Shown here: positions 33,756 to 42,442 of the stretch, piece by piece
Numbering within the stretch: the stretch's first letter is position 1
Layout: each line of letters starts with the position of its first letter
Source: Nonomuraea sp. MG754425
Lineage (GTDB): Bacteria > Actinomycetota > Actinomycetes > Streptosporangiales > Streptosporangiaceae
Assembly: GCF_021699195.1 (NCBI RefSeq)
Contig: NZ_SSXE01000010.1
Location: 1-64,000 of the forward strand
Direction: 5' to 3'
Length of the DNA stretch: 64,000 nt
Program-made: the position numbers and the translations under genes
The notes under the pieces: model-generated
Database searches by the model: none
Seen by the model: only the letters and a program-made list of their open reading frames with translations
What the model was told of the DNA's origin: nothing

Positions 33756-33761
33756 ATGAGC

Positions 33762-34928
33762 ATGGCCGACCTCGTTGATCTGCTGACCGCCCCCGACCGG
33801 GACGCGGTCCTGGCCGCCCTTTCGGCCGAAGGGCCGGCCAGCCCCGGCACGTACCTGGACGGCACGCCGCTGTGGCTGGTCACCGGTCACCCCGAGAGCC
33901 TGACCGTGCTGACCGACCCGCGCTTCGGCAGCGATCCCACCAAGCAGTCCCGGGTCGACGTGGCCGCCGCCGCCGGGCTGCCCGAGGACGTGGCCCCGTA
34001 CCTGATGCACACGCTCGGCGCCTACGACCCGCTCGACCACACCCGGCTGCGGCGGTTGGTGTCGCGGGCGTTCACCGCGCGGCGGGTCGAGCGGCTGCGC
34101 CCGCGCATCCAGCAGCTCGCCGACGAGTTGCTGTCGGGGTTGCCGGACGAGTTCGACCTGATCGAGCGCTTCGCCGCTCCGCTGCCGATCGCGGTCATCT
34201 GCGAACTGCTCGGCGTGCCCGCGCAGGACCGCGACACCTGGCGGGCGTGGACGGACGACCTGACCGCTCCCGATCCGTCCCGCATCGCCGACGGGGCACG
34301 CGGGCTGGTGGCGTACATGGCCGGGCTCATCGACCGGAAATCCGGCCAGGGCGGTGACGACCTGCTGTCGGCCCTGATCGCGGTCCGCGACGAGGGCGGC
34401 GACCGGCTGAGCGAGCAGGAGCTGATCGCGATGTCGATCAGCATCCTGATCGCCGGCCACGAGACCACGGTCGGCCTCATCAGCCAGAGCGTCTGGCTGA
34501 TCCTCACCCGCGCTCTCGAACTCGACGACGTCGAGGCGGCGGTGGAGGAGTTCCTGCGCCACAGCGGGCCCGCCGAGATCGCCGTCCTGCGCTACGCCCG
34601 CGAGAGCGTCGAACTCGGCGGCGTCACGATCCAGGCCGGTGAGGCGGTCCAGGTGGTGTACGGCGCCGCCAACCGCGACCCGCGCCGCTTCGCCCGGCCC
34701 GAGGAACTGGACCCGAGCCGCGCCGACAACGCCCATCTCGGCTTCGGGCACGGCATCCACCACTGTCTCGGCGCGGCCCTGGCCAGAGCCGAGACGCAGA
34801 TCGCGCTCACCACGCTCCTGCGCCGCTTCCCCGGGCTGGCGCTGGCCGTGCCCGCCGACCGGATCGTCCGGCAGCCCGGCATCCGCCGCGCGCTGAGCGC
34901 GTTGCCGGTGCGCGTCGGGCCGAGCTGA
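33762..34928 (+). CDS. Cytochrome P450
   Basis: 388 residues. I-helix AGHETT, K-helix ExxR in EEFLR, and heme loop FGHGIHHCLGAALARAE with the ligand cysteine near residue 334. Length and lack of a membrane helix mark a soluble bacterial class I P450, needing ferredoxin partners encoded elsewhere. The ATG at 33762 is preferred over that at 33756 because GGAGG is seven bases from it and only one from the other. It lies between a GbsR regulator and a hydrolase; substrate unknown. Confidence 0.9.
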   Translation: MADLVDLLTAPDRDAVLAALSAEGPASPGTYLDGTPLWLVTGHPESLTVLTDPRFGSDPTKQSRVDVAAAAGLPEDVAPYLMHTLGAYDPLDHTRLRRLVSRAFTARRVERLRPRIQQLADELLSGLPDEFDLIERFAAPLPIAVICELLGVPAQDRDTWRAWTDDLTAPDPSRIADGARGLVAYMAGLIDRKSGQGGDDLLSALIAVRDEGGDRLSEQELIAMSISILIAGHETTVGLISQSVWLILTRALELDDVEAAVEEFLRHSGPAEIAVLRYARESVELGGVTIQAGEAVQVVYGAANRDPRRFARPEELDPSRADNAHLGFGHGIHHCLGAALARAETQIALTTLLRRFPGLALAVPADRIVRQPGIRRALSALPVRVGPS

Positions 34929-35011
34929 GCCCGGCACACTCGGCAGGCCGCCCGTCCGGCCCGCCGCCGTGACCATCGTGGCCTCGACCCTGCAACCCGA
35001 GAGGAAGCGCC

Positions 35012-35869
35012 ATGGCGTTCTCCGAGCGCGCCACCACCGTCGCGAACCTGCCGGCGGGGCCGGTGGAGTACCGGCTGGAGGGCGAGGGGCCCGCGACGGT
35101 CGTGGTCTTCCACGGTGGTCACATGCGGGCGGGGCTGGCGCTGGGCGAGGAGGTCTTCGCCGACGCCGGTTTCGCGGTGCTGGCGCCGTCCCGCCCCGGT
35201 TACGGGCGTACGCCGCCGGCCACCGGCAGCACGGCAGCCGGCTTCGCCGACACCATCGCCGAGTTGTGCCGGGCCCTGGGCATCGAACGTGTCGCCGCGG
35301 TCGTGGGCGTCTCGGCCGGGGGGCGTACCGCGCTGACCATGGCCGCCCGGCACCCGCACCTGGTCGAGCGCGTGATCCTGCAGAGCGCGGTCGGGTTCCT
35401 GCCGTGGCCCGACCGGCGGACTCTGCTGGGCGGCCGGGTGGTGTTCGACCCCCGGGTCGAGGGCGGCACCTGGGCGGCCATCCGTTCCCTGATCCGGGCC
35501 GCGCCGTCCCTCGGGCTGCGCCTGCTGGTCCGTGACCTGTCCGTGCTGCCCGCGCGTCAGGTCGTGGCGGGCCTGTCCGGCGAGGAGCGGGCCGCGCTGG
35601 CCGGGCTGTTCCGCCTGATGCGCTCGGGCCGCGGCTTCGTCGCGGACCTGCTCCCCGTGCCGGACTGCGCGGCACGGGTCGGCCAGCCCGCCCTGGTCAT
35701 CGCCACCCGTCACGATCGGTCGGTCCCCTTCGCGCACGCCGAGTCGCTGGTCGCGGCGATGCCGGACGCCGAACTGGTGGACAGCCGGGCCGACAGCCAC
35801 ATGATCTGGTTCGGTCCCGACTATCCGCGTATCGCCGCGAAGATCGGCGACTTCCTCACCGTGGGCTGA
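35012..35869 (+). CDS. Alpha/beta hydrolase
   Basis: 285 residues. FHGGHMRAG is the oxyanion region, GVSAGG (residues ~103-108) holds the nucleophilic serine, and DSHMIWFG has the catalytic histidine. The start is preceded by AGAGGAAG. It lies 83 bases after the P450 on the same strand, so the two probably form a metabolic unit; the substrate is unknown. Confidence 0.85.
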   Translation: MAFSERATTVANLPAGPVEYRLEGEGPATVVVFHGGHMRAGLALGEEVFADAGFAVLAPSRPGYGRTPPATGSTAAGFADTIAELCRALGIERVAAVVGVSAGGRTALTMAARHPHLVERVILQSAVGFLPWPDRRTLLGGRVVFDPRVEGGTWAAIRSLIRAAPSLGLRLLVRDLSVLPARQVVAGLSGEERAALAGLFRLMRSGRGFVADLLPVPDCAARVGQPALVIATRHDRSVPFAHAESLVAAMPDAELVDSRADSHMIWFGPDYPRIAAKIGDFLTVG

Positions 35870-35953
35870 GCCGAGGTCCCCGGCACCGCACGGATCAGGG
35901 CCGCGGCATGATCCGTTATGTGGTTCTTTGCGGTTCTTGATACGTTATATACA

Positions 35954-36011
35954 GGTGTGCCGGGAAGTCTGGTCGGCGATTGAGCGACCTGTCCCCTCTC
36001 CCCGAGCGGAG
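35954..36011 (+). ncRNA. Candidate leader RNA element, copy 2 (NhaA)
   Basis: GGTGTGCCGGGAAG-T-CTGGTCGGCG at 35954-35978 is almost identical to the other two copies. With copy 3 it also shares TTGATACGTT just upstream (35938-35947). CTCC (35998-36001) can pair with GGAG (36008-36011), the Shine-Dalgarno of the ATG at 36016. The start is 37 bases after the element. It precedes a Na+/H+ antiporter, which suggests an ion-sensing role. Confidence 0.6.
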
Positions 36012-36015
36012 TTTT

Positions 36016-37317
36016 ATGCCCGGCCCCACCACCACCCGCACGTCCCGCCTGTTCAACCGCAGCTCGTGGCCCGAGGCGCGCCGCATCGCGGACATCCTGC
36101 GCAAAGAGACGATCGGCGGGGCGCTGCTGCTCGCCGCCGCACTCGCCGCGCTGATCTGGGCGAACTCGCCGTGGTCGCAGACCTACCAGGACCTGCGGGC
36201 GATCGAGGTGGGGCCCGCCGCGCTGCACCTGAACCTCGACCTGGCCACCTGGGCCGCGGACGGGCTGCTGGCCGTCTTCTTCTTCGTGGCCGGCCTGGAG
36301 CTCAAACGGGAGTTCGTCGCCGGCGACCTGCGCGACCCGCGCCGGGCCGTGGTGCCGGTGGCCGCGGCGGTCGGCGGCGTGGTGGTGCCCGCGCTGGTGT
36401 ACCTGATGATCGCCGGTGGAACGGGGCCCAGCGGGTGGGCGATCCCCACGGCCACCGACATCGCCTTCGCGCTGGCCGTGCTCGCGGTGATCGGCCGCTC
36501 CCTGCCGGACGCCCTGCGCACGTTCCTGCTGACCCTGGCGGTGGTGGACGACCTGATCGCCATCATCATCATCGCCCTCTTCTACACCTCGCACCTGTCG
36601 GTGCTCCCGCTGCTGGCGGCCGTGCTGCCGCTGGTGCTCTTCGCCGTGCTGGTACGCAGGGGAGCGCGCGCGTGGTGGGTGCTGCTGCCGCCGGCGTTCG
36701 CGTGCTGGGCTCTGGTGCACGCCTCAGGGGTGCACGCCACCGTGGCGGGCGTGCTGCTGGCCCTGACCGTCCCCGTGCTGTCCCGTTCCTCGCCGGACGG
36801 CGTTTCGCAGGGGCCCGCCGAGCACTTCGAGCACCGGCTCCGCCCGCTGTCCGCCGGGGTGGCCGTGCCCGTCTTCGCGTTCTTCTCCGCCGGGGTCGCC
36901 ATCGGCGGACTCGGCGGGCTGGCGGACGCGCTGAGCGACCCCGTGGCGATCGGGATCGTGGCGGGACTGCTGGTCGGCAAGCCGGTGGGCATCCTGGTCG
37001 CGAGCTGGTCGGTGGCCCGCTTCACCCGCGCCACCCTGGACGAGGGGCTGGCCTGGATCGACATGGCCGGGCTGGCCGTCCTGGGCGGCATCGGGTTCAC
37101 CGTGTCGCTGCTGATCGGCGAGCTGGCGTTCGGCACGGGCGAGACCGACGCACGGGTCAAGATCGCGGTCCTGGCGGGCTCCCTGGCCGCGGCCGCGCTG
37201 GCCACGGTGATCCTCCGGCTGCGTGCCCGCGTCTACCAGCGCATCCACCGGTCCGAGACCGCAGACTCCGACCACGACGGGATCCCCGACCTCTACCAGC
37301 GGCCCGACGGCCCGTAG
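36016..37317 (+). CDS. nhaA: Na+/H+ antiporter NhaA
   Basis: 433 residues from the ATG at 36016 (GGAG four bases before). NhaA hallmarks are all present: [48 protein letters not shown] with the paired catalytic aspartates, and [17 protein letters not shown]. About twelve membrane helices. It exchanges cytoplasmic Na+ or Li+ for protons. A TTG start at 35980 is possible but would overlap the candidate leader RNA. A short acidic tail ([12 protein letters not shown]) ends the protein. Confidence 0.93.
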   Translation: MPGPTTTRTSRLFNRSSWPEARRIADILRKETIGGALLLAAALAALIWANSPWSQTYQDLRAIEVGPAALHLNLDLATWAADGLLAVFFFVAGLELKREFVAGDLRDPRRAVVPVAAAVGGVVVPALVYLMIAGGTGPSGWAIPTATDIAFALAVLAVIGRSLPDALRTFLLTLAVVDDLIAIIIIALFYTSHLSVLPLLAAVLPLVLFAVLVRRGARAWWVLLPPAFACWALVHASGVHATVAGVLLALTVPVLSRSSPDGVSQGPAEHFEHRLRPLSAGVAVPVFAFFSAGVAIGGLGGLADALSDPVAIGIVAGLLVGKPVGILVASWSVARFTRATLDEGLAWIDMAGLAVLGGIGFTVSLLIGELAFGTGETDARVKIAVLAGSLAAAALATVILRLRARVYQRIHRSETADSDHDGIPDLYQRPDGP

Positions 37318-37340
37318 CGTCCGCTGCGGCCACCACCCGT

Positions 37341-37949
37341 CTATCCGGCGGGCGGATACAGTCCGGCCTGCCGGTAGACGGACGTGAGATAGCGCAGCAT
37401 CTCGGTGGCGTCCGGCGGGTCGGGCTGCAGGACACGGTAGGTCACCGCACCGGCCATCATGTCGATCAGCACGTCCAGGTCGGCGTCGGCGGCCACCGTG
37501 CCGTCCTGCTGGGCGCGCCGGAGCATCGCGGCGGCCAGTTCGCGGCGGGGCAGGATGTAGTGCTTCCAGTAGATGGCCATCAGCTCCGGATGGCTCACGG
37601 CACAGCCCATGATGCGGGCGACCAGCGCACGGAAGCCGACGGAGGCGGCCATCTCCGCCGCCGGGGGAAGCACGTGCTCGACGATGGCCTGCGGCGACAG
37701 GGCGTACACGTCGGCGGCCGACGGAGTCACCTCGGCGCTGACCCACTGCTCGACGGCCTGGGCGATCAACTCCTCCTTGCTGTTCCAGCGGCGGTAGACG
37801 GTCAGCTTGCCCACCCCGGCGCGCTTGGCGACCTGCTCCATGCTGGTGCCTTCGACCCCGCGCTCGACGAACAGCTCCAGTGCGGCGGTCAGGATCGCCG
37901 TGTCGGTCTCGGGGTCTCGCGGGCGTCCGCGTCCTCGGGCGGCGCTCAC
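37341..37949 (-). CDS. TetR family transcriptional regulator
   Basis: 202 residues from the GTG at 37949, which overlaps the stop of the monooxygenase gene (GTGA) and is served by GGAG seven bases before. The HTH is ILTAALELFVERGVEGTSMEQVAKRAGVGKLTVYRRW (residues ~20-56). C-terminal ligand domain is helical. Translational coupling to the FAD monooxygenase shows it belongs to the same operon and likely controls it. Confidence 0.87.
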   Translation of the reverse strand: MSAARGRGRPRDPETDTAILTAALELFVERGVEGTSMEQVAKRAGVGKLTVYRRWNSKEELIAQAVEQWVSAEVTPSAADVYALSPQAIVEHVLPPAAEMAASVGFRALVARIMGCAVSHPELMAIYWKHYILPRRELAAAMLRRAQQDGTVAADADLDVLIDMMAGAVTYRVLQPDPPDATEMLRYLTSVYRQAGLYPPAG

Positions 37950-39409
37950 GCGAGGGCTCCGTCCAGCCATCGGGCCAGTTCGGCGGGGCCGCCTTTGCAG
38001 GCCAGGTGGGCGTCCGGACGTACGAGCAGGGCGGGCCCGCCGGCGTGACCGGCGGCGTGGAGGCGGACCACCCGGTCACCGAGCCGCTGCCGGGCCGACT
38101 CGAAGGCCGCCTGGTCGCCGAGCACGGCCCACTTCCCGCGCAACTCGGCGTGCAACCGGGTGCGGCCGCCGTCGGGGCGTTGGCAGGGCAGGTCAGGCAT
38201 GCGGTCGCCGGGACGGGGACGGCGCCCCCGCCCGCCGAGCGGGCCCCTCCGGTAACTCACCCAGAGCTGCGAGGTCGTGTACGTGGTCCACCGCTGGATC
38301 CACGCCTGGTTGAACACCCGCAGCAGCACCTGGTCGCGGAGGAGGCGGCCGAGCGGGCTGCCGGCGATGTTGACCTTGGTGGCGGCGGTGCTGCCGCGCA
38401 GGACCTGGGTGGCCAGCGGGCGGCGTTCGGCCTGGTAGGTGTCGAGCAGGCGCTCCCCGGACCGCCCACTTACGACCAGCGCGAGTTTCCAGGCGAGGTT
38501 CTCGGCGTCGCCGAGGCCGGTGAGCATGCCCTGCCCGCCGAACGGGGCGTGCACGTGGGCGGCGTCGCCTGCCAGCAGGACGCGCCCGTCGCGGTAGGCG
38601 TCGGCCAGTCGCCGGTGCACGCTGAACAACGACGCCCAGGTGACGTCGTGCAGCCGCAGCCCGGTCAGGCCGGTGCGTTCGGGCAGGATGCGCCGCATGC
38701 GTTCGGCGATCTGCTCCTCGCTGGGCTTGTCGTCGCGGAAGGTGGCGTCGTAGGCGAGCAGCCGCCACTGGTCTCCCGGCATGGGCATGGCGCCCAGTAT
38801 GCCGCCGGGGTGGGCCCAGCCGCTGGTTCCCGAGCGGTCCAGGCCGGGGTCGAGGCGGCCGTCCACCAGCAGGAACCGCTCGCTGACCCGCACTCCGGGA
38901 AAGCCGATGCCCGCCAGTCGGCGCACCGCGCCGCCGCTCCCGTCGCAGCCCACCAGCCAGTTCGCCCGGATGGACCGGTCGTCGGCCAGCGTCGCGGTGG
39001 CTCCGGTCGCGTCCTGCCGCAGGGAGGTCAGCCTGCTGTCCCATTCAGGCTGTACGCCCAGGTCGGCCAGCCGTTGACGCAGCCGTGCCTCGACCCGGGC
39101 CTGGGAGATCACCATGGGCGCGGCGGCGGTGCCCAGCCCCGGATCGCCGAACCGGATCCGCATCATCGGGCGGTCGCCCGCGTACGTGGTGATCGTCATC
39201 GCCCGTACCGACTCTTCCGGTAGACCGTTGAGGGCGTCGAGGCGGTCCAGCACCTCGGAGCCGCGGGCGTGCACGAAGTTCGCCCGCGACGTGGTGGCCG
39301 GACCCGCGGCCTTGTCGATCACGCGGACTTTCACGCCATGCTGCAGCAACGCGCATGCCAGTGCCAGGCCGACCGGCCCCGCGCCGACCACCAGGACGTC
39401 GGGCTCCAT
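37946..39409 (-). CDS. FAD-dependent aromatic monooxygenase (PheA/TfdB type)
   Basis: 487 residues from the ATG at 39409 (AAGGGA six bases before). FAD motif VVGAGPVGLALA (residues ~5-16), DG motif LVGCDGSGGAVRRLAG, and GRVLLAGDAAHVHAPFGGQGMLTGLGDAENLAWKL with the GD box. A thioredoxin-like C-terminal domain ends in LLVRPDAHLACKG, as in phenol and polyketide hydroxylases. It hydroxylates an aromatic substrate with NAD(P)H. Operon with a TetR gene. Confidence 0.88.
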   Translation of the reverse strand: MEPDVLVVGAGPVGLALACALLQHGVKVRVIDKAAGPATTSRANFVHARGSEVLDRLDALNGLPEESVRAMTITTYAGDRPMMRIRFGDPGLGTAAAPMVISQARVEARLRQRLADLGVQPEWDSRLTSLRQDATGATATLADDRSIRANWLVGCDGSGGAVRRLAGIGFPGVRVSERFLLVDGRLDPGLDRSGTSGWAHPGGILGAMPMPGDQWRLLAYDATFRDDKPSEEQIAERMRRILPERTGLTGLRLHDVTWASLFSVHRRLADAYRDGRVLLAGDAAHVHAPFGGQGMLTGLGDAENLAWKLALVVSGRSGERLLDTYQAERRPLATQVLRGSTAATKVNIAGSPLGRLLRDQVLLRVFNQAWIQRWTTYTTSQLWVSYRRGPLGGRGRRPRPGDRMPDLPCQRPDGGRTRLHAELRGKWAVLGDQAAFESARQRLGDRVVRLHAAGHAGGPALLVRPDAHLACKGGPAELARWLDGALA

Positions 39410-39426
39410 GGGCATTCCCTTATTTA

Positions 39427-39447
39427 TTAACGGATCGGGTTCGTAAA
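39427..39447. promoter_or_regulatory. Candidate TetR operator
   Basis: Imperfect dyad TTAACGGA-N5-TTCGTAAA (six of eight positions pair) in the AT-rich region upstream of the FAD monooxygenase. Position and symmetry suit the TetR protein encoded in the operon. Confidence 0.35.
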
Positions 39448-39510
39448 CATAATGAGTCAATCCTCCCGGGATGTCCAGAGGGGGCGCGCCGTTCCGGGTG
39501 AAGTGCCCGG

Positions 39511-40791
39511 TCAGAGGTAGCGCAGCCAGAGGTAGGGGGCGACCAGGGTGACGGTGACGACCGTGACGATCAGCCCGTACTTGGTGAACTGCCAGAAGCT
39601 GATCGGCGTGCCGTTGCGGGCGGCGATGCCGAGCACCACGACGTTGGCCGCGGCGCCGACGGCGGTGGCGTTGCCGCCCAGGTCGGCGCCGAAGGCCAGC
39701 GACCACCACAACACGTCGTGCCCTCCGCCGGCCTGGACGAGCTGCTCGACGATGGGGCTCATCGTGGCGACATAGGGGATGTTGTCCACGATGGCCGACA
39801 GGACGGCCGAGACACCCAGCAGCCCCATGACGGTGGCCTCCGGCCGCCCGCTGGTGGCGGCCACGGCGGCCTCGGACAGCTCGCCGATGACGCCGGTCTC
39901 GACCAGGGCGCCGACCATGACGAACAGCCCGGCGAAGAACACCAGCGTGGGCCACTCGACCTCGGCGATGGCCTGCTCGGTGGTCACCTTGGTCGCGGCC
40001 ACCAGCACGCCCGCGCCGAGCAGCGCGACCACCGAGGGCTCGTAGTGCAGCACCGGGTGCAGCACGAACGCGGCCAGCACCAGCGCCAGCACGGCCAGCG
40101 ACTGCCACAGCAGCCGATGGTCGGCGATCGCCTCCCGCTCGTCCAGCATCATGACCGACGCGGCCCGTTCCGGGTCGTAACGGAACGATCGGCCGAACAT
40201 CAGCCAGCACAGTCCCACGAACACCACCATCAGCACGATGACCATCGGGGCCATGTGCACGAGGAAGTCGTTGAAGCTCAGGCCCCCGCGGCTGGCGATG
40301 ATGATGTTCGGCGGGTCGCCCACCAGAGTGGCCGTGCCGCCGATGTTGGAGGCCATCGCCTCCGCGATGAGGAACGGCGCCGCGCCGATGGCGAGCCGCT
40401 CGCACACCAGGAACGTCACCGGCGCGATCAGCAGCACCGTCGTCACGTTGTCCAGCAGCGCCGAGGCCGCCGCGGTGATCAGCACCAGCAGGACCATCAG
40501 CCGGAACGGCCGGCCCCGCGCCCGCTTGGCGGCCCAGATGGCCAGGTACTCGAAGACGCCGGTCTGCTTCAGCACGCCGACGATGACCATCATGCCCAGC
40601 AGCAGGAAGATGACGTTCCAGTCGACCCCGGCATGCCGGGAGAAGAACGCCGCCTCGCCGTCGGTGGCGTGGATGGCCAGCATGATCCCGGCGCCGCCGA
40701 GCGCGGCCGCCACCCGGTGGATCTTCTCGGTGGCGATCAGCGTGTACGCCGCCAGGAAGACCGCGACGCTCAGCCACGCGTGCACGCTCAT
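39511..40791 (-). CDS. ArsB/NhaD-type ion transporter
   Basis: 426 residues from the ATG at 40791, overlapping the CBS gene stop (ATGA). About eleven membrane helices. Family motifs include ALLDNVTTVLLIAPVT, ASNIGGTATLVGDPPNIIIAS and SAIVDNIPYVATMSPIV. These belong to the ion transporter superfamily that includes ArsB arsenite pumps and NhaD Na+/H+ antiporters. The leader element shared with NhaA supports a cation antiport role, but arsenite or an organic anion cannot be excluded. Confidence 0.85.
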   Translation of the reverse strand: MSVHAWLSVAVFLAAYTLIATEKIHRVAAALGGAGIMLAIHATDGEAAFFSRHAGVDWNVIFLLLGMMVIVGVLKQTGVFEYLAIWAAKRARGRPFRLMVLLVLITAAASALLDNVTTVLLIAPVTFLVCERLAIGAAPFLIAEAMASNIGGTATLVGDPPNIIIASRGGLSFNDFLVHMAPMVIVLMVVFVGLCWLMFGRSFRYDPERAASVMMLDEREAIADHRLLWQSLAVLALVLAAFVLHPVLHYEPSVVALLGAGVLVAATKVTTEQAIAEVEWPTLVFFAGLFVMVGALVETGVIGELSEAAVAATSGRPEATVMGLLGVSAVLSAIVDNIPYVATMSPIVEQLVQAGGGHDVLWWSLAFGADLGGNATAVGAAANVVVLGIAARNGTPISFWQFTKYGLIVTVVTVTLVAPYLWLRYL

Positions 40792-41054
40792 CGGGCCGCC
40801 ACCCGGAGAAGGGCCTTCAGCGTCACCGCACCGACCAGCCGGCCGTCCTCGTCCAGTGCCGGCGCGGGGTCGTCCTGGCGGTGGCAGACCCCGCCCGGCA
40901 CCTGCGTGCGAGGCAGGGTCGTGACCGGCGAGCTCCCGTCGTCGACCACGATGAGACCGGGCAGCTTCCGCTCGACCGGCAACCTGGCCGCGTCGATCAC
41001 GGGCGGGTCGGGCCTGACCGTGGGGAAGCCGGCAAGCAGATCTCGGGCGTGCAT
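40788..41054 (-). CDS. Small CBS-domain-like protein
   Basis: 88 residues from the ATG at 41054 (AAGGA upstream). It contains one CBS-like unit: IDAARLPVERKLPGLIVVDDGSSPVTTLPRTQV, then ALDEDGRLVGAVTLKALLRVAA. Single CBS motifs dimerise to bind adenine nucleotides. It overlaps the transporter start by ATGA, so it is likely a regulatory subunit of that transporter. A longer frame to 41168 runs through the leader RNA and is not used. Confidence 0.75.
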   Translation of the reverse strand: MHARDLLAGFPTVRPDPPVIDAARLPVERKLPGLIVVDDGSSPVTTLPRTQVPGGVCHRQDDPAPALDEDGRLVGAVTLKALLRVAAR

Positions 41055-41057
41055 CGG

Positions 41058-41112
41058 CACATCCTTCGCGCAACGAGGACAGAACCTGCCGACCAGACTT
41101 CCCGGCTCACCT
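41058..41112 (-). ncRNA. Candidate leader RNA element, copy 3 (CBS/NhaD-type operon)
   Basis: On the minus strand GGTGAGCCGGGAAG-T-CTGGTCGGC (41112-41088) repeats the element found before the P450 and NhaA; the upstream TTGATACGTT matches copy 2. TCCT and AGGA further down can pair and mask the AAGGA ribosome site of the ATG at 41054. The start is 33 bases after the element. Confidence 0.6.
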
Positions 41113-41200
41113 GGAGACAACGTATCAAGATCCGTCAAGATCGCCAGCCCGGGATCACCACGCGGCACCCGACAACCGTGAGCCGATCAGCCCCGTGCGG

Positions 41201-41659
41201 CTAGGAGTCCTGGAACTGGGCGATGTACGCGGCGTAGTCGTCGGCTTCCATCAGCAGGTCGGTGGCAGGGTCGTATTTGGTCACCTCCAGTTCGAACAGC
41301 CAGCCCTCGCCGTATGGGTCGTCGAGGGCCAGTTCAGGGGAGTCGGCGAGCCGGGTGTTGACGGCGGTGATCATGCCGTCGACCGGCATGCCGATCGGGA
41401 AGCCCTCGTCGTTGTAGTCGTCATCGCTCTCGTAACCCCAGCCGAGGTAGCCGAGGGAGTCACCCACGTTGGGGGTGCTGTTCACCGCCGGCAGTTCGAT
41501 CACCAGGTTCGCCTTGCCGCCGGCCACCTGCTGGACCACGGAGGTGAAGCCGACCTTCACCCGGTCGCCGGGATTGAGGCTGTAGTCGTCGTCCGCGTAC
41601 CATCCGTTGCCCCACACGTTCATCTCGGAGTACAGGCGGTCGTCGGGGTACTCGCTCAT
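41201..41659 (-). CDS. GcvH-like protein lacking the lipoyl lysine
   Basis: 152 residues, starting after AGGAGGAAG. The C-terminal half follows glycine-cleavage H protein closely (VIELPAVNSTPNVGDSLG, MPVDGMITAVNTRLADSPEL, DDPYGEGWLFELEV). The ESVKA loop that carries the lipoylated lysine is replaced by a longer acidic stretch (GWGYESDDDYNDEG) with no lysine. It therefore cannot be lipoylated in the usual place. No P, T or L protein gene is nearby. Function unknown; a scaffold or regulatory role is possible. Confidence 0.8.
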   Translation of the reverse strand: MSEYPDDRLYSEMNVWGNGWYADDDYSLNPGDRVKVGFTSVVQQVAGGKANLVIELPAVNSTPNVGDSLGYLGWGYESDDDYNDEGFPIGMPVDGMITAVNTRLADSPELALDDPYGEGWLFELEVTKYDPATDLLMEADDYAAYIAQFQDS

Positions 41660-41819
41660 TTCTTCCTCCTGTTATCCGGCAGATCAGCGAGGGCCGGGCG
41701 CGATGCTCGCGGTCCAACCCTGATGATCTTCGCGTAGCGGTCACCAGAGTGTCGAGATGCCAGAACGCTATATGTCACAACTCTTCGCTGTGTGTAGTCG
41801 GCGAGCCGGGTGCGGCGAT

Positions 41820-41850
41820 TTGAGTTCGCCCATAGGCGAGCTTCTAGCGT
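41820..41850 (+). promoter_or_regulatory. MerR-type promoter with 19-bp spacer and dyad
   Basis: TTGAGT (41820-41825) and TAGCGT (41845-41850) are 19 bp apart. The spacer is filled by a dyad AGTTCGCC-CATA-GGCGAGCT (41823-41842, one mismatch). Overlong 19-bp spacers with a central dyad are the mark of MerR-controlled promoters, and the operon downstream encodes a MerR protein. The ATG follows seven bases after the -10 box. Confidence 0.65.
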
Positions 41851-41857
41851 CGGCGCC

Positions 41858-42442
41858 ATGACAGAAAACAACATCGCCGACCGGCTCCGGATCGCCGTGG
41901 TCATCGCGAGCGTGCGCAGGCCCAGACTGGCCGATCCGCTCGCCGCGTGGCTGGAGCGCGAGCTCACCACGATCGACTGGCTCGACCTCGACCTGGTCGA
42001 CCTGGCCGCGGTCTCGCTGCCGATGCACGAGATGCGGCCGGGCGGGGCGGCCGCGTCCCCGATCGCGGGCCGGCTCGCGGACGCGGACGGATTCGTGTTC
42101 CTCACACCGGAGTACAACCACAGCTTCCCGGCGTCGCTGAAGAACGCGATCGACTGGCACTTCACCGAATGGGCGTACAAGCCGGTCGCGTTCGTCGGAT
42201 ACGGGGCCTCCGGCGGCATCAGGGCCGTCGAGCAGTTGCGGGCGGTGCTGCCCGAACTGCGGGCCACCACGGTCCGGGAGTCGGTGCTGATACCGATGGC
42301 GTGGGAGCACCTTGACGGCGGCGGCCGGTTCGTCCCTCCGCCGGGGACGGCGCAGGCGCTGCACGCGACGATGACGGAGCTGCGCACGTGGGCGGACGGG
42401 CTGCGCTCCGTCCGGGGCGGCGACCTGGCCGGCCGGAGATGA
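41858..42442 (+). CDS. NADPH-dependent FMN reductase
   Basis: 194 residues from the ATG at 41858, with no Shine-Dalgarno and a TAGCGT box seven bases before (leaderless pattern). Flavodoxin fold with IASVRRPRLADPLAAWL near the N-terminus and TPEYNHSFPASLKNAIDWHF for flavin contact. First gene of an operon with an MFS pump and a MerR regulator (ATGA overlaps at both junctions), so the reductase and exporter probably answer the same toxic or redox-active compound. Confidence 0.88.
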   Translation: MTENNIADRLRIAVVIASVRRPRLADPLAAWLERELTTIDWLDLDLVDLAAVSLPMHEMRPGGAAASPIAGRLADADGFVFLTPEYNHSFPASLKNAIDWHFTEWAYKPVAFVGYGASGGIRAVEQLRAVLPELRATTVRESVLIPMAWEHLDGGGRFVPPPGTAQALHATMTELRTWADGLRSVRGGDLAGRR

